Assembly (NCBI GenBank): GCA_010279815.1
Contig: QEOQ01000123.1
Location: 648,650 to 664,231 of the forward strand
Length of the DNA: 15,582 nucleotides
Reading direction: 5' to 3'
DNA from: Brachionus plicatilis
Lineage: Eukaryota > Rotifera > Eurotatoria > Ploima > Brachionidae
The notes under the pieces were generated by a model that was given only the letters and a program-made list of their open reading frames with translations, was not told the DNA's origin and made no database searches. Position numbers and translations under genes: made by a program. This document shows positions 7,639 to 15,582 of this stretch, one piece after another; the stretch's first letter is position 1; each line of letters starts with the position of its first letter.

Positions 7639-9224
7639 ATTTGTTATTATTCTATTACGTTTTGTTGTTGAAAAAAAATGAAAATTTTTTATAATCTTGT
7701 TCCTCTTTTCTCTGTCAGTATAAAATTAAAAATTTTCGTTCTTTATTTTGAATATATAAAAATGTCAAAGTATTAAAAAAAAGGATGTGGAGAGAAACAT
7801 GCTGGAAAATTATTTTTTCTTTTATTTTTTTTTTAATTTGAAAATCATTTTAAATTTAAAAAAAAAAACTTACTTAACTATAATAAAAAAAAAGCTAAAA
7901 CAAAAAAATTCAAAAATTTCAATAAAAATATTTTATTTATATATTTTTATATTCAAAAATCTTCTTTTATTTTGTTTTTCATTGATTACCTAAATAAATC
8001 TTAGAAGCATGAAAAATTGAATTTTATTTATCCCATTAAACATAACTGTTTTAACAGTTATTTGGCTGTTATCAAAGCTTATTTAATTATTTAAAAAAAT
8101 TATTAACAAGCATCCTGTTGTCAAGATACAATTGAATGGTCTAGGTCTGACAAAGCATCAATTAAAGAAAATAAAACTGTCTTTATTTAATTAATCTAAT
8201 TTTTGAAAGAGTAGTTTTTTAAAAAGATTTAAAATTAGAATCAGAAAAGACCCATAATTTTCCTTCCGCTAATTTTAATAAAAATACCGCTATTTTATCA
8301 AAAAGAAATCTAATTTATTAAAGTTAAATCAGAAAACAGCCTACATTAAAAATAAAATTTTATTTATTATGCAATTGTGCAACCCAATTTTAGTTATAAA
8401 GAATTTTGATTTTTAAAAAAATCACAATGAAAGATTTGAGAGGGTCAACCCGTCCCATACTAAATAAGTGGACTATACAGAAAAACATGCTTAAAGATAA
8501 AGGTAGATTTTCTGATTACGATGTTGGAACTCAGATGAAGCTAACAAATAATTTATTTTGAAACACTTAAATAGGTCTGGCTCATTCAATAGAAAATATT
8601 TTTTACGAGATTAAAATAGATCATTTTTATTTTTATTAAAAATTTTAAGTTGGTAATTTTAATGATACTTAATGCAACTTATGAATCTTAATTTAACTTT
8701 TATATTTTTTTGTAGGAATTGCATTTTTCTTTTTCAATTTGCCTTTGAGGCTTTAGATTCAAAAAAAATTCAAAAATAAATAAAAAATCTTAAAAATGCC
8801 AAAAATCTTAAATTAATTTTTTAAAAAAAAATTATCTTGTTATATTTTATGAAACTATTTTTCGCATGAACCTTTAATAAAAAAATAAAATAAAATTAGC
8901 TTTTTTTTTAAATCTTTTATGTTTCTTTAATCCTCTTAGAAATTTTTGAAGATGACAAAAAAAATTATTTTGGTTAAATTTTTAATGAAGATAGCCACTA
9001 TCTAAAAAAAAAATTATCTGATGAAGCTAAAATGAAAATATTCAATAAATTTACATCATTATAATAATAATAGCAAAAAAGATTTTAAAATAAATTTTTA
9101 GCTTATAAAAAATTAAAATTTGCATAAATAAATAAACATTATCGTCTTTTTTACTTTTGTACACTAATCATAGATTTTAGAAAATAATTTTAGAATTATA
9201 TAACTAGAATTTGATAGAAAAGTT
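7639..9224. other. AT-rich intergenic region
   Basis: This separates cyclin T from the MsrB gene. The 68-codon open frame at 7787-7993 is Lys/Phe/Leu/Ile simple sequence and is not accepted as a gene. A short hairpin (ataactgtt-tt-aacagttat) sits at 8042-8061. Two short stretches, about 8105-8190 and 8427-8561, have more even base use and short open frames. I recognise no repeat or RNA gene. The MsrB promoter should lie in the last few hundred bases, but no clear core motif stands out against the AT background. Confidence 0.5.
8427..8561 (+). CDS. Doubtful small ORF, 44 codons
   Basis: An ATG-to-TGA frame encodes MKDLRGSTRPILNKWTIQKN and continues with a Gly/Asp/Tyr-containing stretch (GRFSDYDVGTQ) before the stop. 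Its residue mix is less AT-driven than nearby chance ORFs, which are runs of Lys, Asn, Ile and Phe. No family is recognised, there is no partner exon I can join, and the length is within chance. It may be a remnant of an old gene or exon. Confidence 0.15.
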   Translation: MKDLRGSTRPILNKWTIQKNMLKDKGRFSDYDVGTQMKLTNNLF

Positions 9225-9886
<662 letters not shown>

Positions 9887-9899
9887 ATTTTTTTTATCA

Positions 9900-9905
9900 A
9901 ATAAA
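9900..9905 (+). other. Polyadenylation signal of MsrB
   Basis: AATAAA lies 14 bp after the MsrB stop codon and about 120 bp before the SAAL1 start, so the two genes can be processed separately even though they are close. Confidence 0.5.
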
Positions 9906-10027
9906 TTTTTCGATATTCATCTCAAATTTTAATTTTATCCATCAGTACCTTTTATAAGGTATAAATTTATAACAATTAAGTTCTTCAATCAGATATATAA
10001 AATCTCTAATAATAAAAAGAACAGATA

Positions 10028-11386
10028 ATGGACGAATCGTGGAATCCTGAACCACCTCCTGAGATTGTTCAAATTCAAAAAGAAGATTTAATTGGCAACA
10101 CATTGTTCAGCAAGCACTGGCTGTGTGAAGTGCTACTAAAAATTATAAAAAAAATTGAATCTGAAGAGAGCTCAGAGGTCTTAAAAGAAATAAGCTCAGA
10201 ATTTGAGAAGGACTTGTGCGATCTATGGGACATGACTGTAGAAAAAGACGTCTGCAAAGTCTTGGACGAATACAATGCCATTCAAATATTCGAAGAATAC
10301 ATCCGCAAATATGATCAGGTGTATCCGCGAGCAATAGAGATTCTAATCGGAACTGTGGTAAATATGTGCTCGACAAGTCAAGAAATAGCCACAAAATTGA
10401 TCAAAAATTCTTCACTTGTACATTTTTTGCTATTCAATGTGCTAGGCCAGATGTCAGATGTGCCAACAATCATCCAAATTATTCGTTTATTTGATGCATT
10501 CCTGAATATGAATGAAATTAAAAAAAAATTTATAAATTTTCTAAAAAATGATCTGCACAATCTATTGTCCATTGAAGATGATCACATCAGTCTTGACTGG
10601 AAGCTTTTAATTGAAAAATTTTTATTCATCCTTGATAATTCTCTAAATGCCGATCTCCTCGACTCAAGCTGTTCTTTTTTACTTCATTTGATTGACTCGG
10701 ACGATGAGCTCTTGAACATTTTTTCTTCAGATTCAAGAATAGTAGATTCGATTTGTAGCGGAGCTTTAACTCGATTTAATCTTGACCATAAGACAAAAAA
10801 TTACAACTCATCTGAATTTACATGCGGGACACCAAATTTAAGCCAAACTCCCAGAGTTCTAGAAACACAATTATCTCAAGAAGATATGGCAACAACAGAT
10901 AGTTTGTTAAATAAATATTTCATGTTTCTACAGACTTTTAGTACATCTGAACAAGGCGCTTTTGCTTTGTACTCAAAATGTGAATGTGTAATTAACTTAT
11001 TTCAATTTTATTTGAATAAATGTTTGCCAACATTTAATGATTGGGAAATAAAGAGTTCCCAATCACTCAAATCTTGTATTTCAGACGAATCTCTAACCAA
11101 CTTTATATGCATTACTTCCATTATCAATTGTTTGATACCTGATAGAGATTCAACAAACGCCATCAAAATCGAAGATGCATTTTTTGTCAATTTATTCACA
11201 TTGTGTAAATATTATCTGTCTTTTTTTAAAGAATTGGTAAAGAACAACCAAATTGAACTTTCTATTGAACAAAATTTAAATTTGGCTAAATCGAACATAA
11301 ACGATTTAATTAAAAATTTAAATGGTCTTGAGCAGAACAAACATTTAAATGAAATAATCAAATGCTGTATTAATATGTTAAATTAA
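10028..11386 (+). CDS. SAAL1: SAAL1 homologue (serum amyloid A-like 1), intronless
   Basis: The single-exon frame encodes 452 residues, close to the usual length of animal SAAL1 (about 470). Family signatures lie in the N-terminal part: acidic/proline start, IGNTLFSKHWL at 22-32, LCDLWDM at 63-69, and a DEYNA motif at 80-84 followed by the helix IFEEYI. The rest is leucine- and isoleucine-rich amphipathic helices, in keeping with an armadillo-like fold; the middle (about 255-290) is polar and probably loose. There is no signal peptide or membrane segment. In mammals SAAL1 is nuclear and linked to synovial fibroblast proliferation; its molecular job is not settled, and none is claimed here. 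The ATG at 10028 is chosen because it precedes the conserved N-terminus with no earlier in-frame candidate of merit. It lies 141 bp after MsrB on the same strand. Confidence 0.85.
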   Translation: MDESWNPEPPPEIVQIQKEDLIGNTLFSKHWLCEVLLKIIKKIESEESSEVLKEISSEFEKDLCDLWDMTVEKDVCKVLDEYNAIQIFEEYIRKYDQVYPRAIEILIGTVVNMCSTSQEIATKLIKNSSLVHFLLFNVLGQMSDVPTIIQIIRLFDAFLNMNEIKKKFINFLKNDLHNLLSIEDDHISLDWKLLIEKFLFILDNSLNADLLDSSCSFLLHLIDSDDELLNIFSSDSRIVDSICSGALTRFNLDHKTKNYNSSEFTCGTPNLSQTPRVLETQLSQEDMATTDSLLNKYFMFLQTFSTSEQGAFALYSKCECVINLFQFYLNKCLPTFNDWEIKSSQSLKSCISDESLTNFICITSIINCLIPDRDSTNAIKIEDAFFVNLFTLCKYYLSFFKELVKNNQIELSIEQNLNLAKSNINDLIKNLNGLEQNKHLNEIIKCCINMLN

Positions 11387-11400
11387 ATTGTGCTTTTTTA

Positions 11401-11406
11401 AATAAA
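11401..11406 (+). other. Polyadenylation signal of SAAL1
   Basis: AATAAA occurs 14 bp after the SAAL1 stop; further AATAAA copies follow near 11432, so the exact site used is not determined. Confidence 0.45.
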
Positions 11407-11689
11407 AAATATTTATTAATTTTCATAAAAATAATAAAATTTTTATAGAAATTAAATTTGATGATTTTTTGGTACCAAGATTGAACAAACATGATTGAAG
11501 ATAAAATGACAAAAATAATATGATTAGCACATCAAAGAAAAATATTTTAATCAAAAAGATAAAATTCACATAAAAAATAAAACAAATCATTTGAACATAA
11601 ATGCAAAATCTGGAGTCTGTGAATTACACATAAGTCTAAATAGAATAATAAACATATAAAAACTTTTTTATTCAATTAAGTCGAAATTA

Positions 11690-12383
11690 TACCGTAAACC
11701 CTTACGCATAGGCGCAGCAGTTAATACCAAGCCCTACCACTACCGCAATGCGGCTAATCCCAGTCATTTCATGTAAAAAAAAATTAAAATTGAATTAAAA
11801 AGATTTTTCGCGCCTAAGACAGGATCCGGTAATTACCATGTGGTAAACCCAAGAATTTGTCGCTTTACCGCACCATAAACTGATTCATAACCGCGAAAAA
11901 AAAAATTAAAATAAGCATTTAAATGCCGGTTTAGGTCGATTTTAATTTATTAAAGTTTCGAAACAACCGCATGCGGTAAAATTAAGTTTTTAAGGGAAAA
12001 AAAATATTTTTTAAAAAGAAAAAAATTTAAAAAAGTTGGTTTTGCAATTCTTCTTTTTTTAAAAAATATTTTTTTTCCCTTAAAAACTTAATTTTACCGC
12101 ATGCGGTTGTTTCGAAACTTTAATAAATTAAAATCGACCTAAACCGGCATTTAAATGCTTATTTTAATTTTTTTTTTCGCGGTTATGAATCAGTTTATGG
12201 TGCGGTAAAGCGACAAATTCTTGGGTTTACCACATGGTAATTACCGGATCCTGTCTTAGGCGCGAAAAATCTTTTTAATTCAATTTTAATTTTTTTTTAC
12301 ATGAAATGACTGGGATTAGCCGCATTGCGGTAGTGGTAGGGCTTGGTATTAACTGCTGCGCCTATGCACAAGGGTTTACGGTA
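11690..12383. mobile_element. 694-bp near-perfect palindrome (fold-back element)
   Basis: The left arm 11691-12020 and the right arm 12051-12382 are inverse copies. Comparing base by base I found one dinucleotide change near the outer tip (ac at 11704-11705, opposite gt) and a two-base A-run difference next to the loop; even the 9- and 10-base A tracts match. The loop is about 30 bp and not symmetrical. Both tips read taccgtaaaccc, beginning with TA, which could be a target duplication as in Tc1/mariner elements, though no transposase is present. The arms contain GC-bearing words (ccgcaatgcgg, ccgcatgcgg, ggatccggtaattacc) unlike the flanking AT DNA. It lies 300 bp after SAAL1, outside any gene. 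Confidence 0.9.
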
Positions 12384-12557
12384 CTTAAATATATATTTTA
12401 ATGTTTATTTTAGTCTAAACACAAAAAAATTTATGTGTTTTTATCTATAATTACTAGATTTTGATTGACTCATGTGATTTTTAGCTCTTAAAGATTTTTT
12501 AGATCTTAATATTAAATGTGATTTTTTTTATGTGTTATTTTTATTATTAACTTTTTT

Positions 12558-12925
12558 GGTTTTGTAAAGTTCAAATACAAATTGAACAAAAATTCTTCCC
12601 TTTTTGATTAACAAAATTTAAGTTAATAAAAAAAAACTTAAAAAAATACTGCAACATACTTTGTTGCACCTTTTTTACCTAAAATAATTTTTCTCATGTT
12701 TTAATGAGATTAAAATTAAATATCAATAAGACTCAAATTGATTGTTGGTTTAATTTACTAATAAAAGAGAAATAATGATTTTATTTTAGGTAATAAAGAT
12801 GCAACAAAGCATGTTGCACTTTGATTTTGCAGCATTTTTTCAAGTATATTTTATTAACTTTAATTTTAATTAATCAAAAGAGGAAGAGTTTTTGTCTAAT
12901 TTTTTAAAAGGGTTTCACAATACCA
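12558..12925. repeat. Older, diverged inverted repeat with hairpin-bearing arms
   Basis: Arms of roughly 130 bp (about 12558-12690 and 12783-12925) are inverse copies at moderate identity: the left has gattaacaaaatttaagtta and the right, reversed, gattaattaaaattaaagtt. Each arm holds its own hairpin, tgcaacatactttgttgca at 12650-12668 and tgcaacaaagcatgttgca at 12800-12818. The inner arms share acctaaaata. It is probably a MITE older than the neighbouring palindrome. No ORF is present. Confidence 0.7.
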
Positions 12926-13474
12926 CTTTTTTATGTTTTTCAAATCTTCCACCTATTTTTTCTTCTTATCGTTTTTAAAAAAAAAATTTCAAATTATTTA
13001 GAAAGAAATTAACTGATGGATCATTGAATTCAGCATGAAAATTTTAAAAATGATGCATTTAAAAACAAGTTTTAAAGTTTTTTTTTTAAAACCTATTTTC
13101 CTTATTAGTTTAAAGGAAATACATATATCTTTTTTGAGCTACCTTGGTTTTAGGTAGACAATAAAAATCAAATTTATGTTAAAACTTAAGGTCCAGGAAG
13201 AGCAAAACGAGAGCATCACTTGAAAGAGCATACATTTTGACATTTTATCTGCCAAAAAAAAACTGATCTTAGAAATTTTTTTAAAAAAAAATTCAAATTT
13301 TACACTTTTTTTTTGTATCTAGTTCCGGGGACCTTCATAATTCTAGATTATTTCTGCAAATTTTGAAATTACAGAACAACATGCAGGTTTTTTTTTTTTT
13401 TTTTTTTTTATTTGTCTTAAAAGTTTATTAAATTTTTTGAAAAAAAAATCATATTAAAAATTATTTTTATTCTG
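12926..13474. other. Gene-free AT-rich DNA with a 22-base T tract
   Basis: Nothing coding is recognisable. A T run spans 13388-13409. The stretch 13185-13387 has more even composition (ccaggaagagcaaaacgaga, agttccggggacc) and may be part of a dispersed repeat, but no second copy lies in this window. Confidence 0.5.
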
Positions 13475-14282
13475 ATGATTGTCGAACAATTTCAACCAGT
13501 TTTTGTCCAAAGATCAGTCTATGGCCAAATAAATGGTCACAATAATCCAAACTGTGTTCTCAGACTTAAATGCTTCATCGCTGGTAACAAAATCAACGAC
13601 TGTGGATTTGTGACAATAGAAGGAAAATGAGTGTAAAATATTTTCCAAGTCCGAAAATTTGGACCAAAGCAACTTACCGGGTTTATACTGAAAAAGATTA
13701 GATTTTATTCAAGGAATGGCGAATCACTGGCCCATAGCAGTTGCAAGAGTCAATGATCTAGTTGGAGGAAAATATTTATATGGCCCAAACAGTACATATT
13801 TTGAAAAGGACAGATTTGGCAAAGACAATTCAGCTGTTAGATTAAATTCTTGATATTATGCTATACCTGCCGGACATTATTTTTATACTCGGATATTTGA
13901 GTTCGGAAATGGAATGCAAACAAATAATGTGGTTGGTATCTATACAAACAACAGCAATTTGATCAGAATTGGCATGACAGTGTAAAAACCAAATCCAATC
14001 GAAACAAAACATGTTGGTTATTCAAGTGTGCAGGAAAAAAATCGTTGGTACCACATTGTTTAAGTGATTAAAAATACTGATGCTTATATTTACTTAGATG
14101 GTCATTTTTTGACTGGTGGAACATGCTTTGCAAAAAATAAAGAGGAAATGAGAGTTAATTTTTTGGGTAAATCAACTTGGCCCAGTGATTCAAATGCAGA
14201 TGCTACTTTCGATGACCTAAAAATTTTCGACCGAGCCCTGACAAATCAAAAAATAAGCGAACTTTATTATTTTTACAATTAA
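13475..14282 (+). pseudogene. Decayed LamG / concanavalin A-like domain gene
   Basis: From 13632 onward one frame reads as a jellyroll LamG domain of the Laminin_G_3 type: FEKDRFGKDNSAVRLNS, YYAIPAGHYF, RWYHIV, DAYIYLDGHFLTGG and the closing FDDLKIFDRALTNQKISELY, with TAA at 14280. This frame is broken by TGA at 13689 and 13851 and TAA at 13983 and 14061. A second open stretch, 13475-13630 (MIVEQFQPVFVQRSVYGQ, then a Cys-containing part), lies one frame away, so a frameshift near 13620-13632 probably joins them. Such domains bind sugars or proteins in secreted or cell-surface proteins. I see no intact signal peptide or complete gene. A stop-broken copy is the simplest reading; introns hiding the stops are unlikely because domain motifs flank each stop closely. 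Confidence 0.7.
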
Positions 14283-14358
14283 TTTTGAAATAAATTTTCT
14301 TATTTCCAAGACAATTAAAAAAATATTTTAATATTAAATTTTATTTTTTTATTAGAAA

Positions 14359-14802
14359 ATGATGATGATAAAATTTAAAGGAAACAAAAATTTGGATCAG
14401 CTTGAGTCAATATTTAATCTAGTCCATTCACAAAGAGTGGACTTAGTAAATTATGTGGCTAGAGATGGACTTTTCAGGTGGTTTGAAGAGAGCAAAATTT
14501 GTCTAATAGGTTTGGATAGAAATTATTTTGATAAAATTTTTGAACAGGTTGTACAAACATTCAAGGCTGTAGGGCACACACTTGTGGAGCAAATGCTCGA
14601 TTTTGTCGGATTCATTCTTTTGATTGACTTAGTATCTTTTGATTTTAACATTCAGCCTTATCGGCTTTTATATGCCTTAATCAATGTTGACACTGCCGGT
14701 CTCAAATTTGAGCAAGCGGATAGAAAGTTTAGTCTCTTTAGTCAAATTGACGAAGTGTCTGATGATCAATTTCAATCAAGCTCGGATATAGTAATAGTGT
14801 AA
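14359..14802 (+). CDS. Unrecognised protein, 147 codons
   Basis: An uninterrupted frame with a protein-like residue mix encodes MMMIKFKGNKNLDQLESIFN and continues through VNYVARDGLFRWFEESK, LDRNYFDKIFEQVVQTFKAV and a hydrophobic stretch (about 82-95, FVGFILLIDLVSFDF). It ends in an acidic, Ser-rich tail (EVSDDQFQSSSDIVIV). The hydrophobic part is interrupted by Asp and is more likely a buried helix or strand than a membrane span. No family is recognised. Three ATGs stand in a row at 14359; just upstream a T-rich tract ends in attag (acceptor-like), so this may be the last exon of a longer gene or the start of a trans-spliced message. It follows the LamG pseudogene by 76 bp, with AATAAA at 14919. 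Confidence 0.55.
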   Translation: MMMIKFKGNKNLDQLESIFNLVHSQRVDLVNYVARDGLFRWFEESKICLIGLDRNYFDKIFEQVVQTFKAVGHTLVEQMLDFVGFILLIDLVSFDFNIQPYRLLYALINVDTAGLKFEQADRKFSLFSQIDEVSDDQFQSSSDIVIV

Positions 14803-14918
14803 AATGAGAAATTATTTTTGAGATCTCAACTTATAAATAATTGAATTTTGATCAGTATTTTTAAGATTTAATTAAGTTATTGATTGAGTAAGGGCAACAT
14901 TTTTGTATTTTATTTCCT

Positions 14919-14924
14919 AATAAA
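14919..14924 (+). other. Polyadenylation signal downstream of the orphan ORF
   Basis: AATAAA lies about 117 bp after the stop at 14802; with only AT-rich DNA between, it is the likeliest 3'-end signal for that gene. Confidence 0.35.
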
Positions 14925-15582
14925 ATAATCGAAATGACACATTGTTGTAGTTATTGGAATACAATTAATAAAATATATATATTTTTTATCTAGCCGTAGT
15001 TTTATTTTAGCACTAGAAAGTCCGGGTTTTTTTAAACCCTTTTTGATTCAAAAAGCTAAATAAAAATAAAAATACTATATCCAATATAAATTTTGATTTG
15101 TCCAAGTTTAGAATTAAATTTTGATGGTTATTTTTATTTTTTTAAATAAAAATAAAAAAATTCGAATAAAAATTAAATAACAGCAGCAATATTTGATCGA
15201 CGCTGAAAATGATCAGGTGTAAATTTTGGGATTGGGGCTACGTCTTATAAGTCAGTTAAGTCAGTTAAGTCAGACGTCTTTACTTATATTGGACTGTTTT
15301 TGAATTAAAACAATGAGGTTTATGAAGTAATTACGTTTATGTTTTACTTAAAAACATGTTTATGGGCCTTTTTTTAAATATCTTTTAAAAGAAAAGTGGT
15401 GGTGTGAATTTTCTTTTTTAAGCGATTTTTGAGCATTTAAAATAGACGCTTGGTAAAGCCAATACAGCAGGAACTTATTAAAACAGTAGCAATCAAAATA
15501 GCTAAACACATAATGAAAAAAGGACATAAAGGCTAAAATAAAAAAAATAATAATTAAAAATTCATTCATCATTGTTAATTAA
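14925..15582. other. Gene-free right end with small repeats
   Basis: No gene is supported. It holds small hairpins at 15024-15039 (gggttt..aaaccc) and 15128-15155 (ttatttttattt..aaataaaaataa), and a 9-base tandem repeat at 15249-15273. The minus-strand 70-codon frame at 15360-15572 is Phe/Tyr/Ile/Lys simple sequence and not accepted as a gene. Confidence 0.5.
15249..15273. repeat. aagtcagtt tandem repeat
   Basis: Two complete and one partial copy of the nonamer aagtcagtt stand end to end, framed by cgtctt on the left and acgtctt on the right. No function is implied. Confidence 0.85.

Noticed and set aside
7787..7993. 68-codon frame that could look like membrane segments
   Set aside because: Runs of Phe, Leu, Ile, Lys and Asn are what AT-rich simple DNA gives in any frame; no motif or splice context supports it.
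10075..11199. Four minus-strand frames over SAAL1
   Set aside because: They are antisense shadows of the 452-codon SAAL1 frame, which carries family motifs.
13388..13409. T tract as the poly(A) tail of a minus-strand retrocopy
   Set aside because: The DNA to its right holds a plus-strand LamG pseudogene, not a minus-strand gene, and no flanking target duplication was seen.
13689..14063. A variant genetic code to explain stops in the LamG frame
   Set aside because: Both TGA and TAA would need to be recoded, while cyclin T ends in TGA and MsrB and SAAL1 end in TAA at the expected family lengths and use TGG for Trp.
15360..15572. Minus-strand 70-codon frame
   Set aside because: Phe/Tyr/Ile-rich simple sequence with no family likeness.

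Overview
This is a eukaryotic, very probably metazoan, window. It is strongly AT-rich and has spliced genes with GT-AG introns, mostly very short (47-124 bp) plus one of 4.3 kb, AATAAA signals just after stop codons, and many short inverted-repeat elements. The gene set (cyclin T, MsrB, SAAL1, a LamG-domain pseudogene) is animal-like. The base composition and tiny introns would suit a monogonont rotifer such as Brachionus, but that placement is inference. I see no prokaryotic or viral features.

Layout. Positions 1-1853 are intron (the left part of the cyclin T gene lies outside the window) and hold a degenerate fold-back repeat at 380-797. Seven exons between 1854 and 7565 (+) encode the second half of the cyclin T cyclin fold and a disordered, histidine-rich C-terminal tail; the joined exons make 351 codons plus stop with consistent phases. 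The 4.3 kb intron 2633-6944 is full of remnants: a Tc1/mariner-like element (2935-3971), a hAT-like MITE (4200-4491), a possible minus-strand exon (4567-4671), a small hairpin element (4868-5002), a truncated pogo/Tigger transposon (5093-5880, minus) and a three-arm inverted repeat (6040-6511). Positions 7566-9224 are AT-rich intergenic DNA with only a doubtful 44-codon ORF. Then come a three-exon methionine-R-sulfoxide reductase (9225-9886) and, 141 bp on, an intronless SAAL1 homologue (10028-11386).

Positions 11387-13474 contain no gene but hold the most striking structure here: a 694-bp palindrome (11690-12383) with 330-bp arms that are almost identical, followed by an older, diverged inverted repeat (12558-12925). 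A decayed LamG (concanavalin A-like) pseudogene fills 13475-14282. An unrecognised 147-codon ORF lies at 14359-14802, and the window ends in simple AT-rich DNA.

The genes do not form an obvious pathway. Cyclin T is a transcription-elongation factor (P-TEFb), MsrB repairs oxidised methionine, and SAAL1 is a conserved armadillo-like protein. No new multi-gene system could be supported. The notable content is the fold-back DNA, the His-rich cyclin T tail, the LamG pseudogene and the orphan ORF.
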